From assembly GCA_964244885.1 (NCBI GenBank), contig CAXTKD010000006.1, positions 101,424 through 165,423 on the forward strand: DNA of 64,000 nucleotides. Direction: 5' to 3'. Position 1 is the stretch's first letter; each line of letters starts with the position of its first letter. Positions 18,550-26,440 of the stretch are shown in pieces. The notes beneath the pieces were generated by a model. It was not told the DNA's origin and did no database searches. It saw only the letters and a program-made list of their open reading frames with translations. Both the position numbers and the translations under genes were made by a program. The DNA is from CAXTKD01 sp964244885. Its GTDB lineage: Bacteria; Pseudomonadota; Alphaproteobacteria; Sphingomonadales; Sphingomonadaceae.

Positions 18550-18990
18550 ATGAAATACGCTCTGATCGCCGCAGTTCTGCTCGTCGCGAGCCCTACCTTC
18601 GCAGAGACGATCCCCCCGATCACCTACACGGTCGAGAAATCCGGCCCTGCCGCCGGCGGCCACCCGACGCGCAAGAGCGCGGTCAAGATCCGCTACGAGG
18701 GCCGCTTCCTCGACGGCAAGGTGTTCGACAGCTCGAAGGACGGCCCGGACGGCGCGGCGATCTTCCCGCTCGGCCGGCTGATTCCCGGCTGGGTGACGGT
18801 CGTGCCCCTGATGCGCCCGGGCGATGTCTGGACGGTGACCTTGCCGCCGCCCTACGCCTATGACGCCGCCGGTTCGGGCGACACCATCCCGCCCAATTCG
18901 ACGCTCGTCTTCCGCATCGAGCTCGTCGATTTCGCCGCCATGCCGCCGCAGCCGACGATGGAGCCGATGACGACGCTGCCGGGCCGCTAG
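18550..18990 (+). CDS. Periplasmic FKBP-type peptidyl-prolyl isomerase
   Basis: A 146-aa protein with a signal peptide (MKYALIAAVLLVASPTFA) and an FKBP domain: KIRYEGRFLDGKVFDSS, FPLGRLIPGWVTVVPLM, GDVWTVTLPP and the closing strand LVFRIELVDF. Those segments line the proline-binding pocket, although the usual GxGxxIPPNSTL appears as GSGDTIPPNSTL. It should catalyse prolyl cis-trans isomerisation in the periplasm. A GGAGGA ribosome site precedes the ATG. Confidence 0.88.
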   Translation: MKYALIAAVLLVASPTFAETIPPITYTVEKSGPAAGGHPTRKSAVKIRYEGRFLDGKVFDSSKDGPDGAAIFPLGRLIPGWVTVVPLMRPGDVWTVTLPPPYAYDAAGSGDTIPPNSTLVFRIELVDFAAMPPQPTMEPMTTLPGR

Positions 18991-18991
18991 A

Positions 18992-19014
18992 GCGGGCGAG
19001 TCAGGTCAGCCCGC
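18992..19014 (+). terminator. Possible terminator hairpin after the FKBP gene
   Basis: GCGGGC (18992-18997) pairs with GCCCGC (19009-19014) immediately after the FKBP stop. No U-run follows, so intrinsic termination is uncertain. A second inverted repeat, GCCGATGAT (19025-19033) with ATCATCGGC (19077-19085), follows. The rest of the 182-bp gap to the next gene shows nothing I recognise. Confidence 0.35.
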
Positions 19015-19172
19015 GTCCTGAGTCGCCGATGATCCAAACCCGATGCGATATCCCGGGCGCCCGACTTGCGGCGGTCATCATCGGCTGTCACTGATCGCGG
19101 CGTAACCGCAGTCGCCTGGCTTTACCGAATCGTTGGGGGGATCGCCGCAAGCCACTTGCGGAGACGGGGCAT

Positions 19173-19310
19173 ATGAAACTTCTGCTATTGTGCGTGCTGC
19201 TCGCCGGCACGGGATGCGCGACGCTTCGGAGCCGGGCGGACTTCTGCTCAAGCCTCAACCGAAGCGACCTTCAGCGCGAATACCAGCGGTGCCTGGCCGC
19301 CCAACGCTGA
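19173..19310 (+). CDS. Small lipoprotein, 45 aa
   Basis: A short frame, MKLLLLCVLLAGTGCATL..., has a textbook lipoprotein signal with lipobox LAGTGC; Cys15 would be the lipidated residue, leaving a mature peptide of about 31 residues (SLNRSDLQREYQRC). A GGAGA ribosome site lies 9 bp upstream. Codon use is like that of its neighbours. Two further cysteines could form a disulphide. It converges on mtgA with a one-base gap. Function unknown; similar very small lipoproteins occur in sphingomonads. Confidence 0.55.
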   Translation: MKLLLLCVLLAGTGCATLRSRADFCSSLNRSDLQREYQRCLAAQR

Positions 19311-19311
19311 C

Positions 19312-20019
19312 TCACTCCGCCAGGCAGGCGTCCAGCTTCTCGTTCTTCACCACCCGGATCCACCGCTCGATGTTGTGCGCGTAGCGCTTGGTGTAGCCGC
19401 GCGGCTTCTTCGCGTCGCGCTTGATCGGCTGCGGAAGGATCGCCGCGATCCGCGCCGCCTCGCGCCGCGTCAGCTTGTCCGCCGAATGGCCGTAATAATG
19501 CTGGGCTCCCGCCTCGACTCCGAAGGTGTTGATCCCCGTCTCGACGACGTTCAAATACACTTCCATGATCCGGCGCTTGCCCCAGATGGCCTCGATCAGC
19601 GTGGTGAAATAGACTTCCAGGCCCTTTCGCAGCCACGACCGGCCGCCCCACAGAAAGGCGTTCTTCGCGGTCTGCTGGCTGATCGTCGAGCCGCCGCGCA
19701 GCTTCTTGCCGTCGAGGTTCTTCTGGAGAGCATCGCCGATCGCCGCCATGTCGAAGCCGTGGTGCGAGCAGAAGTGCGCGTCCTCCGCGGTGATCACGGC
19801 GCGCGGCATGTTGGCGTCGATGCGGGAGAGCGGCCGCCAGCTCTGCTTGACGCTATGACCCGCGATCTGGTCGCGGATCATCAGGCTGGTCGTCGGCGGG
19901 TCGACGAACTTGTACGCGACCACCCACAGCACCGACAGGAGCAGCAGCACCACGACGAGCAGCATCAGCCACTTCAGCACCCGCCCGATCAGCCGCCGCG
20001 ATCCGCTCTCGTAGGCCAT
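19312..20019 (-). CDS. mtgA: Monofunctional biosynthetic peptidoglycan transglycosylase
   Basis: A 235-aa GT51 enzyme polymerising lipid II into glycan strands. An N-terminal membrane anchor (about 14-36) is followed by the GT51 motifs: EDAHFCSHHGFD (catalytic Glu79), GGSTISQQTAKN and the third motif around GKRRIMEVYLNVVE. There is no transpeptidase domain, so it is MtgA rather than a class A PBP. ATG start at 20019. Confidence 0.93.
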   Translation of the reverse strand: MAYESGSRRLIGRVLKWLMLLVVVLLLLSVLWVVAYKFVDPPTTSLMIRDQIAGHSVKQSWRPLSRIDANMPRAVITAEDAHFCSHHGFDMAAIGDALQKNLDGKKLRGGSTISQQTAKNAFLWGGRSWLRKGLEVYFTTLIEAIWGKRRIMEVYLNVVETGINTFGVEAGAQHYYGHSADKLTRREAARIAAILPQPIKRDAKKPRGYTKRYAHNIERWIRVVKNEKLDACLAE

Positions 20020-20078
20020 CCCGCTCCCCGCACGCTGGACGCCTAGTGTCGGCGCGGACGCCCCGCCGTCAAGCGGGG

Positions 20079-20804
20079 TTAGGCGCGGAGCGCCCTGTCG
20101 CGCTCAAGATGCAGGTAATTATCATTGAACAGCGATACCGATTTCAGGGCTCCGAGATCGGGGATCGTAAGTTCCCGCGCCTTCAGCACAATCAGCCCGC
20201 GCGATCGCATCTCCTGCAGCGTCCGGTTGACGTGGACCGGCGTCAGGCCCGTCGCCTCCGCGATATCGGTCTGAGTCAGCGGGAACTCGCAACTCGTGCC
20301 TTTGGTCAGGCCGACCGCGCGCAGCCGGATGAACAGCTCGCACAGCAGGTGGCCGATGCGCTCCAGCGCCGACCTTTGGCCGACGTTCAGCGTCCACTCG
20401 CGCTGCGTCGCCACCGCGACCAGCGTGTCCCACCACATCGCCTGCATGATTCGCGGGTGGTTGTCGGCGATCGTCTCGAACGCCTCGCGGCCGATCTCGG
20501 CATAGGTGACGGGCGTGATCGCGCCGATCGAATGGTCCATCTGACGCAGGATGAAGACGTTCACGTCGTGCAGGTCGCCCGGAACGAAGAACGCCACGGT
20601 CTGCCGCCGCCCGTCCTCCATCACCTTGTAGCGGCACGCCCAGCCCGACAGGATGACGTTGACGCCGCGCGGCGGCTCGCCCTCGCGGATGATGTCCTCG
20701 CGCGCCCTGACGTGCCGCGTCCGACCCGTCGCGTCCTCGAGCACGCGGCGATCCTCGTCGGACAAGGGTGTGAACTGCTCGAGCTTCAGGCCCAACGAGT
20801 TCAT
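20079..20804 (-). CDS. Crp/Fnr-family transcription regulator
   Basis: A 241-aa regulator: an N-terminal cyclic-nucleotide-binding-like beta barrel (IIREGEPPRGVNVILSGWACRYKVMEDGRRQTVAFFVPGDL) and a C-terminal winged helix-turn-helix (LTQTDIAEATGLTPVHVNRTLQEMRSRG). No cluster of N-terminal cysteines is present, so it is not an oxygen-sensing FNR. The PGDLHD loop resembles sphingomonad Crp-like proteins of unknown ligand. ATG 20804 is chosen over the upstream 20918 because conserved sequence begins there and a purine-rich GGGGGAG precedes it. Confidence 0.82.
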   Translation of the reverse strand: MNSLGLKLEQFTPLSDEDRRVLEDATGRTRHVRAREDIIREGEPPRGVNVILSGWACRYKVMEDGRRQTVAFFVPGDLHDVNVFILRQMDHSIGAITPVTYAEIGREAFETIADNHPRIMQAMWWDTLVAVATQREWTLNVGQRSALERIGHLLCELFIRLRAVGLTKGTSCEFPLTQTDIAEATGLTPVHVNRTLQEMRSRGLIVLKARELTIPDLGALKSVSLFNDNYLHLERDRALRA

Positions 20805-20982
20805 GAACGCCGCTACTCCCCCACCCCCGTGCCGGATTAGTCGCCGTTCATCGTTCCCGCTTTGATTTACGTTAATTCCCGTCGCCGCCGGCGCCGGCGG
20901 GCGAAATAATCGAGTCACTGATTGATGTTATCTCATGGGTCTGCCCGATGGGCTATGTTCCTCGGGGGCTGGGAGTGGGTCG

Positions 20983-21153
20983 ATGGACAAGGATGCGGAA
21001 TATTACACGGCGCGCGCGGTCGCCGAGCTGGCGATGGCGCAGCGCTCGACCAAGCCGGCCGTCGTCTCGGCGCACTATCAGCTGTCGTGCCTTTACCTCG
21101 AGCGTGCGCAGGCGCTGATGACGCCCGCCGTCCCGCAGGCCGTCGCCGCCTAA
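20983..21153 (+). CDS. Small conserved-looking protein, 56 aa
   Basis: MDKDAEYYTARAVAELAMAQ... is a short, mainly helical protein with a stretch SAHYQLSCLYLERAQAL that reads like a single TPR-type helix pair. GGGAG upstream could serve as the ribosome site. It converges on the AI-2E gene, with the two stops overlapping. No function assigned. Confidence 0.55.
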   Translation: MDKDAEYYTARAVAELAMAQRSTKPAVVSAHYQLSCLYLERAQALMTPAVPQAVAA

Positions 21154-22214
21154 TCTGCCGTCGGGCCGTCCTCGCCGGCCAGCTTGACGCTCTCGCCGAG
21201 CGCGTCGTTCACGTAGAGCTTTCGCACCATGATGAAGGCGACTACGGTGAGCGGTGTCGCCAGCAGCACGCCGGGGATGCCGAACAGCAGCCCGAATCCG
21301 ACGAGCGAGAACAGCGTCAGCGCCGGCGGCAGGTCGACCGACCGCGCCTGGACGATCGGCATGATCACATTGCCCTCGACCTGCTGGATCAGCAGGTAGA
21401 GGCCCATCGTCAGCAGCGTTTCGTTGAGCCCGACGGTCAGCGCCAGCAGCACCGCGGGGATTGCCGACAGGAAAGGCCCCGCCACGGGCACGAACTCGAA
21501 CAGCCCGGCGATCAGCGCGAGCGCGAGCGGGGAGGGCACGCCGATCGCCCACAGCCCGAGACCGGCGAGCAGCGCGACCGCCACCATCGCGACCAGCTGC
21601 GCCAGCAGCCAGCGTCGCAGCGCCTCGCCCGACCGCTCGATCGCCTCGTCGACGTTCGGGCGCTTGGTGGCGGGAATCAGTAACAGCAGCCCGTCGCGAT
21701 ACAGCTTCGGCTGCGCCGCGAGATAGATGCCGCCGACGATCGCCAGCACCAGCCCCGAGATCGCGCCCGTCACTCCGCCGACGATCGTCGTCACCGCGCT
21801 GACGATTGTGCCGCCATCGGGCGCCATCGAGCGCAGCTGAGTGATCAGCTGGCGGTCGAGATCGGGCTGGCCGACTCGAATCTTGAACTGCTCATAGGCC
21901 TGCGGCAGCCGCGAGAGCAGCTCGCGCATCTGCGAGTCGATCTGCGCTCCGAACAGCCAGAAGACGAGCGTCAGCGTGCCCAGGAAGGCGAGGATCACCA
22001 CCGTCAGCGCGATCCCCGTCGGCAGCGGCGCGCGCCGCTGCAGGCCGTCGGCGGCGGCGCGCAGGATCACCGCGATCAGCACCGCCGCGAACAGCAGGAT
22101 CAGCAGCGAGCGCAGCATCCACCCGAGCGCGAACAGCACAGCGAGCGTCAGCACGATCAGCGTGGTGCGAACGACCTTGCGGTCGGCGGCGGGGGTGGGG
22201 GGTGTCGTGGTCAT
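21150..22214 (-). CDS. AI-2E family transporter (PerM/TqsA-like)
   Basis: A 354-aa integral membrane protein with about seven hydrophobic segments: a pair near the N-terminus (about 15-60), a long amphipathic periplasmic stretch (about 85-145), then the conserved C-terminal block with PSPLALALIAGLFEFVPVAGPF and the FGIPGVLLATPLTVVAF end. Family members are exporters of small molecules or Na+/Li+ antiporters; the name AI-2E does not prove autoinducer transport. ATG 22214 is used; a GTG at 22253 in the same frame is possible. Confidence 0.85.
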   Translation of the reverse strand: MTTTPPTPAADRKVVRTTLIVLTLAVLFALGWMLRSLLILLFAAVLIAVILRAAADGLQRRAPLPTGIALTVVILAFLGTLTLVFWLFGAQIDSQMRELLSRLPQAYEQFKIRVGQPDLDRQLITQLRSMAPDGGTIVSAVTTIVGGVTGAISGLVLAIVGGIYLAAQPKLYRDGLLLLIPATKRPNVDEAIERSGEALRRWLLAQLVAMVAVALLAGLGLWAIGVPSPLALALIAGLFEFVPVAGPFLSAIPAVLLALTVGLNETLLTMGLYLLIQQVEGNVIMPIVQARSVDLPPALTLFSLVGFGLLFGIPGVLLATPLTVVAFIMVRKLYVNDALGESVKLAGEDGPTAD

Positions 22215-22272
22215 CGCGATATGAACATTCGACAGGCGTAATAAGTTCGCCACACCCCGGCAACCGCGTTCT

Positions 22273-22515
22273 CTAAAGCCCCGACAGCGTCACAGCCTCC
22301 TTGAACGGCACCACGAGCACGATCGCGCCGCTTTCGTCCGCCACGTCGATCCGGCAGCTCAGGCACAGGCGACCGCGCGAAACCTCGTCGCACATGATGT
22401 CGCGCGCCGCCGCGATCGCCTGCACGCGCGCCGCGTCGATATCGGCAAGCTCGAACCCTTCCTCATCGGCGCAGATCGCGCCGCACTCGTCGAGGTGGAA
22501 ATAAAAGCGCGACAT
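22273..22515 (-). CDS. DUF6894 small protein
   Basis: An 80-aa protein starting MSRFYFHLDECG, then a D/E-rich loop (ADEEGFELADIDAARVQA) and a beta-rich C-terminus (IDVADESGAIVLVVPFKEA). That pattern is DUF6894, widespread in Alphaproteobacteria, with no known function. It shares no clear operon with its neighbours. Confidence 0.72.
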   Translation of the reverse strand: MSRFYFHLDECGAICADEEGFELADIDAARVQAIAAARDIMCDEVSRGRLCLSCRIDVADESGAIVLVVPFKEAVTLSGL

Positions 22516-22571
22516 GAGCCGCTGCGTGTGCCGCAAATGAAACGCTCGCATTGGCCTATGTTAAGTGGCGG

Positions 22572-22874
22572 CTATTTGCTTTCCAGCAGCTTCTGGCCCG
22601 CCGCCTCGATCGGACCCTTGATCATCCCCGCCATCGCGGCGAGCAGCGGGGGCAGCGACAGCTCCATCCGGACGATGCTGTCCAGTACGTCGATCGTCCC
22701 GCTCACTTCCTGTCCCATCGCCTGCGCCGAGAAGCGCATCCGGTCGCCATCCCAGGTTTCCTCGATCTGGGCGCCTCGTCCACCCGGAATCTTGTCCGCC
22801 AACGCCCCGAACCGCCCCTCCAGCCGCCGCCGCGCCTCGCTCGCGCCGAGCTTGTGGGGAATATTGATGATCAT
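22572..22874 (-). CDS. Polyhydroxyalkanoic acid system family protein
   Basis: A 100-aa protein of the family often named putative polyhydroxyalkanoic acid system protein: MIINIPHKLGASEARRRLEGRF at the N-terminus, a central strand EETWDGDRMRFSAQAMGQEVSGTIDV, and a C-terminal helix IKGPIEAAGQKLLE. No catalytic motif. A link to PHA granules is a family annotation only; no phaC or phasin gene is nearby. Confidence 0.78.
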   Translation of the reverse strand: MIINIPHKLGASEARRRLEGRFGALADKIPGGRGAQIEETWDGDRMRFSAQAMGQEVSGTIDVLDSIVRMELSLPPLLAAMAGMIKGPIEAAGQKLLESK

Positions 22875-22936
22875 CGCCGGTCTCCTTGGCCTCCGGCTTG
22901 CACAATCGCTGCGGCTCGCGCAATCGCGTGGTTCGC

Positions 22937-23389
22937 ATGATCGGCCTCACCATCCTCGTCGACGCCGACGCCTGCCCGGTGAAGGACGAGGTCTATCGCG
23001 TTGCCGCGCGCTACGGCGTGCCGGTCAAGATCGTCGCCAACAGCTTCATGCGGATTCCCGACTACGGCGAGGTCGAGCGGGTCATCGTCGGCTCGGGCTT
23101 CGACGCGGCCGACGACTGGATCGCCGAAAACGCCTCGCCCTCCGCCGTGGTGATCACCGGCGACATCCTGCTCGCCGACCGCTGCGTCAAGGCCGGCGCC
23201 ACCGTCCTCGGCCACAACGGCAAGCCCTTCACCGCCGCCTCGATCGGCGCCGCCGTCGCCACCCGGGCGCTGATGGCCGACCTCCGCGACATGGGCGCGG
23301 TCTCGGGCGGTCCCGCGCCCTTCGCCAAGACCGACCGCTCGCGCTTCCTGTCCGCCCTCGACGCCGCGCTGGTGAAGCTCCGGCGCTAG
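22937..23389 (+). CDS. YaiI/YqxD (UPF0178, DUF188) PIN-like protein
   Basis: A 150-aa protein beginning ILVDADACPVKDE, with acidic residues in the arrangement of PIN-like nucleases, and with VVITGDILLADRCVKAGATVL and the C-terminal FAKTDRSRFLSALDAAL typical of UPF0178. Function unknown; nuclease activity is conjecture from the fold. ATG 22937 gives the conserved start. Confidence 0.85.
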   Translation: MIGLTILVDADACPVKDEVYRVAARYGVPVKIVANSFMRIPDYGEVERVIVGSGFDAADDWIAENASPSAVVITGDILLADRCVKAGATVLGHNGKPFTAASIGAAVATRALMADLRDMGAVSGGPAPFAKTDRSRFLSALDAALVKLRR

Positions 23390-23724
23390 GGGCGGGCGTG
23401 CCGTGGTTCATAGAGCCCGAGCTTGCCGCCGCCCGGCAGGTGGATGGCCGTCGATTGACCCCAGCCTTGCGTGCTGAACGGGTCGCAGGCGACTCCCTTG
23501 GCCTTCAGCTTCCGCACCACGCCCTCCAGGTCGTCGCACATCAGGTAAAGGGCGTGCTTGTCGTTCTCGTCCGACGGGTGAGTCGCCAGCTCGGCAGGCG
23601 GCAGCTTGAAGATCAGCCAGCCGTCGCCGACGTCGACGTGCGGCAGTGCCAGCAGGTCGCGCAGGAACGCCCGGTCGGCCTCGGCATCCTTCGAAAAAAT
23701 CATGACATGTGCGCCTGTGATCAT
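23386..23724 (-). CDS. VOC-family (glyoxalase/bleomycin-resistance fold) protein
   Basis: A 112-aa protein with the paired beta-alpha-beta-beta-beta modules of the vicinal oxygen chelate superfamily: GAHVMIFSKDAEADRAFLRDLL and DLEGVVRKLKAKGVACDP, ending HLPGGGKLGLYEPRH. Substrate unknown. It is divergent from an ArsR-type regulator 54 bp away, suggesting local regulation. A GGAGGA site precedes the ATG. Confidence 0.8.
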   Translation of the reverse strand: MITGAHVMIFSKDAEADRAFLRDLLALPHVDVGDGWLIFKLPPAELATHPSDENDKHALYLMCDDLEGVVRKLKAKGVACDPFSTQGWGQSTAIHLPGGGKLGLYEPRHARP

Positions 23725-23777
23725 GGTCGGTCCTCCTTGGGCGCATTGAACGACAGCCGCGCGGCCTTGCCAACCGC

Positions 23778-24065
23778 GTGATTTTGAACTCACATGCGAG
23801 AGTGAGAAGCGGCCCGAATGCCCCGGCCATCCTCGACGCGCTCGGCGACCCGACGCGCCGCCTGATCTTCGAGCGCCTGCGCCGCGTCCCGTCCGACCCG
23901 ACGACGCTCGCCCGACATCTGCCCGTCACCCGCTCGGCGGTCTCGCGCCACCTCAAGGTCCTGCGCGACTCCGGCCTCGTCGATTCGGTTCCCGACGGCT
24001 CGCGCCAGATCTACAGCGTCCTTCCCGCCGGCCTCGCGCCGCTCTCCAGGTGGATCGCCGAATGA
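23778..24065 (+). CDS. ArsR-type helix-turn-helix regulator
   Basis: A 95-aa winged-helix protein: AILDALGDPTRRLIFERLRR, a recognition helix in LPVTRSAVSRHLKVLRDSGLVDS, and a wing SVPDGSRQIYSV. The cysteine metal-site motif of ArsR (ELCVCDL) is absent, so it is unlikely to sense arsenite through that site. The start is uncertain: GTG 23778 or GTG 23802. The inverted repeat CTCAC-N8-GTGAG (23789-23806) sits at the start region and may be its operator. The stop overlaps trmO (ATGA). Confidence 0.8.
   Translation: MILNSHARVRSGPNAPAILDALGDPTRRLIFERLRRVPSDPTTLARHLPVTRSAVSRHLKVLRDSGLVDSVPDGSRQIYSVLPAGLAPLSRWIAE
23789..23806. promoter_or_regulatory. Candidate ArsR operator
   Basis: CTCAC (23789-23793) and GTGAG (23802-23806) form a 5-bp inverted repeat with an 8-bp spacer between the VOC gene and the divergent regulator. 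The size and position suit a dimeric winged-helix repressor; this is an inference from symmetry only. Confidence 0.3.
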
Positions 24066-24526
24066 CTCCGATCAGCCTCACCCCCATCGGCCATGTCGTC
24101 GGCGGCCGCGAGGTGCCGGAGGACGACGACTGGGGCGCCAGCCGCGCCCGTATCGGGCTTGATCCCGCGCGCTTCACGCCCAGCGCGCTCGCCGGGCTCG
24201 ACTCGTTCAGCCATGCCGAGGTGATCTATGTCTTCGACCGAGTCGGCGACGGCGACATCACCACCGCCGCGCGCCGCCCGCGCGGCAATCCGGACTGGCC
24301 GCTCGTCGGCATCTTCGCGCAGCGCGGCAGGAACCGTCCCAACCGCCTCGGCGTCACGGTCTGCCGCATCGTCGCGGTCGACGGCCTCGCGCTAGAGGTC
24401 GAAGGCCTCGACGCCATCGACGGCACACCCGTCCTCGACATCAAGCCCGTGATGTCTGGTTTCCATCCACGCGGCGAACTCCGCGAACCCGACTGGGCGC
24501 GCGAGATCATGGCGGGCTATTGGTAA
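24062..24526 (+). CDS. trmO: tRNA (N6-threonylcarbamoyladenosine(37)-N6)-methyltransferase TrmO
   Basis: A 154-aa protein of the TsaA/TrmO (UPF0066) family: N-terminal IGHV, the DSFSHAEVIYVFDRV segment, and the conserved block FAQRGRNRPNRLGVTVCRIV, followed by LDAIDGTPVLDIKPVM. The enzyme N-methylates t6A37 in tRNA-Thr using S-adenosylmethionine. Translation is probably coupled to the upstream regulator through the ATGA overlap. The stop lies just before a hairpin at 24533. Confidence 0.87.
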   Translation: MTPISLTPIGHVVGGREVPEDDDWGASRARIGLDPARFTPSALAGLDSFSHAEVIYVFDRVGDGDITTAARRPRGNPDWPLVGIFAQRGRNRPNRLGVTVCRIVAVDGLALEVEGLDAIDGTPVLDIKPVMSGFHPRGELREPDWAREIMAGYW

Positions 24527-24532
24527 GAAAAA

Positions 24533-24555
24533 GGGCGGCCCGCGAGGAGCCGCCC
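24533..24555 (-). terminator. Intrinsic terminator for the DUF2171 gene
   Basis: GGGCGGC (24533-24539) and GCCGCCC (24549-24555) form a 7-bp GC stem with a 9-nt loop. On the minus strand it is followed by TTTTTCTT, a proper U-tract, so it terminates the leftward DUF2171 gene. It may also stop rightward transcription from trmO. Confidence 0.75.
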
Positions 24556-24579
24556 TCGTTCGCACTGCCTTCGCCGGCG

Positions 24580-24822
24580 CTACTTCTCCTCCTCGAACGT
24601 CACCGCGACATCGGCGTTGGCCGACAGCCGGACCGTGCCGTCCTCGACACCCGCGACGAGGCCGCCCGAGATATAATGGTGGTGGCCCTGGTGCGACCCT
24701 TGTCCGCTGTCCTTCTTGGTCAGCTTGATGCGGTCGCCGTCAACATGATCGACAGTGCCGACATGGACGCCATCGGCGCCGATGACGTCGGCATGTTCCT
24801 TGATCTGGCTCAAATCTGCCAC
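24580..24822 (-). CDS. DUF2171 domain protein
   Basis: An 80-aa protein with the DUF2171 pattern: MADLSQIKEHADVIGADGVHVGTVDHVDGDRIKLTK and a His-rich HQGHHHYISGGLVAGVEDG before the C-terminal beta strands. It resembles a PRC-barrel-like fold. Function unknown; often stress-associated in sphingomonads. It is a single-gene unit with its own terminator. Confidence 0.8.
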   Translation of the reverse strand: MADLSQIKEHADVIGADGVHVGTVDHVDGDRIKLTKKDSGQGSHQGHHHYISGGLVAGVEDGTVRLSANADVAVTFEEEK

Positions 24823-24849
24823 GGTCTGCTCTCCTGCTAGGTCCGCCCG

Positions 24850-25323
24850 TCAACGCCGGGCTCGGCAGGCTAGACGCGCGGGCGCCGTTTCAGGTCCACG
24901 GCGAGCGATCGATGCCTGGCGCAGGTTCATCAGCATCATCGCCAGCTTGCGCTCACGCACGCTGACCACGCCGTTGCCGTCGGCGTCCGCAGTGTCGAAC
25001 GCCTCCATCGGCCGCGCCGTCGCCTCGGCGAGCGTCACGCGCCCGTTGCCGTCGGCATCGGAGCGCTCGAACCAGTGCCCGCCGATGTGCACGAAGGCGG
25101 CTGCGCCGACATCCTCGGGAAGGTCGCCCGCCGCCTTACGCTCGCGATAGGCCGCATATTCGCGCTCGCTGACCACCCCGTCGCGGTTGGAGTCGAGCTG
25201 CGCGAACTTCGCCTTCACTGCCGCCGCCACCTCGGCCCGCGTGATCGGCCGGTCAGGCAACGCTGGCTGAGCGAACGCGGGTGCTGCGGCGGCGAGGGCG
25301 AGAAGCATTATGAACTTGGTCAT
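24850..25323 (-). CDS. Secreted EF-hand calcium-binding protein
   Basis: A 157-aa protein with a signal peptide (MTKFIMLLALAAAAPAFA) and three EF-hand loops: DSNRDGVVSERE, DADGNGRVTLAE and DADGNGVVSVRE, each with Asp at positions 1, 3 and 5 and Glu at 12. It should bind calcium in the periplasm. ATG 25323 is chosen because it begins the signal peptide; upstream frame is not protein-like. A paired motif (Asp/Asn-rich) at the front half is degenerate. Confidence 0.85.
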   Translation of the reverse strand: MTKFIMLLALAAAAPAFAQPALPDRPITRAEVAAAVKAKFAQLDSNRDGVVSEREYAAYRERKAAGDLPEDVGAAAFVHIGGHWFERSDADGNGRVTLAEATARPMEAFDTADADGNGVVSVRERKLAMMLMNLRQASIARRGPETAPARLACRARR

Positions 25324-25447
25324 GGCCGAACTCCGAACTGAAGGCGGGCGGGCGCTATGGTGCTCGGCGCCTTTATCGCAACTGAACGCATCGGCCCTCC
25401 TTGGTCGCCCAAAGTGCGGCCGGCGACTGTGCCCGCTGCTCATCGGG

Positions 25448-26347
25448 TTACACCGCCTCCAACAGCCTTCTCTCCCCAGCCCGCGCCCGCATCCCCTTCT
25501 GCAGCTTGTCGAACGCCCGCACCTCGATCTGGCGGACCCGCTCGCGCGAGATGCCGTATTCCTGGCTCAGTTCCTCCAGCGTCTGCGGATCGTCGATCAG
25601 CCGGCGCTGCGTCAGGATATGCCGCTCGCGCTCGTTCAGGTCGCCCATCGCCTCGCCGAGCAGGGCGTGGCGGACGTCGGTTTCCTCGCGGTCGGCGACG
25701 ATCTGGTCCTGCAGCGGGCTGTCATCGACCAGCCAGTCCTGCCACTCGCCGTCGCCGTCCTCGGACATCTTCAGGTTGAGGCTGCCGTCGCCGCCCATCG
25801 ACATGCGGCGGTTCATGTTGACGACCTCTTCCTCGGGCACCTTGAGGTCGGTCGCGATCTTGGTAACCTGGTCGGGGCGCAGGTCGCCGTCCTCCAGCGC
25901 GTCGATCTTGCCCTTCATGCGGCGGAGGTTGAAGAACAGCTTCTTCTGCGCGGCGGTGGTGCCGATCTTCACCAGGCTCCACGAGCGCAGGATATATTCC
26001 TGGATCGAGGCGCGGATCCACCACATCGCATAGGTCGCGAGCCGGAAGCCCTTGTCGGCCTCGAACTTCTTCACGCCCTGCATCAGGCCGATATTGCCTT
26101 CGGAGATCAGCTCGCCGACCGGCAGGCCATAGCCGCGATAGCCCATCGCGATCTTGGCGACGAGGCGGAGGTGGCTGGTGACGAGCTTGCCCGCCGCCTG
26201 CGGGTCCTGATGCTCCTCCCAGCGCTTGGCGAGCATATACTCCTCCTGTGGGGACAGCAGCGGGAACTTGCGGATTTCCTGCATGTAACGGTTAAGCCCG
26301 GCTTCGCCGCCCACTGCGGGAATTGCCGGAAGGTTGCTCTTGGCCAT
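25448..26347 (-). CDS. rpoH: RNA polymerase sigma factor RpoH (sigma-32)
   Basis: A 299-aa heat-shock sigma factor. Region 1.2/2 includes EEYMLAKRWEEHQD, LVTSHLRLVAKIAMGYRGYG, GNIGLMQGVKKFEADKGFRL and YAMWWIRASIQEYILRSWS. The RpoH box QKKLFFNLRRMK (about 130-141), which distinguishes RpoH from RpoD, is present. Region 4.2 ends ERERHILTQRRLIDD...SRERVRQIEVRAF. ATG at 26347. The message leader has a small hairpin. Confidence 0.95.
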   Translation of the reverse strand: MAKSNLPAIPAVGGEAGLNRYMQEIRKFPLLSPQEEYMLAKRWEEHQDPQAAGKLVTSHLRLVAKIAMGYRGYGLPVGELISEGNIGLMQGVKKFEADKGFRLATYAMWWIRASIQEYILRSWSLVKIGTTAAQKKLFFNLRRMKGKIDALEDGDLRPDQVTKIATDLKVPEEEVVNMNRRMSMGGDGSLNLKMSEDGDGEWQDWLVDDSPLQDQIVADREETDVRHALLGEAMGDLNERERHILTQRRLIDDPQTLEELSQEYGISRERVRQIEVRAFDKLQKGMRARAGERRLLEAV

Positions 26348-26371
26348 CTGTAAAAATCTCCCTTGTCAGGG

Positions 26372-26391
26372 CAGGGGGACGAACGCCCCTG
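26372..26391 (-). promoter_or_regulatory. Hairpin in the rpoH leader
   Basis: CAGGGG (26372-26377) pairs with CCCCTG (26386-26391), about 25 nt before the rpoH start codon. E. coli rpoH is temperature-controlled through 5' structure, so this could matter, but the stem is short and does not cover the GGGAG ribosome site. No clear -10/-35 was found. Confidence 0.25.
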
Positions 26392-26440
26392 TCTTGGCAT
26401 CGATCTAGCATCCGGAATGAAACCGGACGAATTAACTCTT

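Noticed and set aside
20079..20918. Longer start for the Crp/Fnr regulator at 20918
   Set aside because: The extra 38 residues are Arg/Pro/Gly-rich and unlike the family; the conserved N-terminus begins at 20804.
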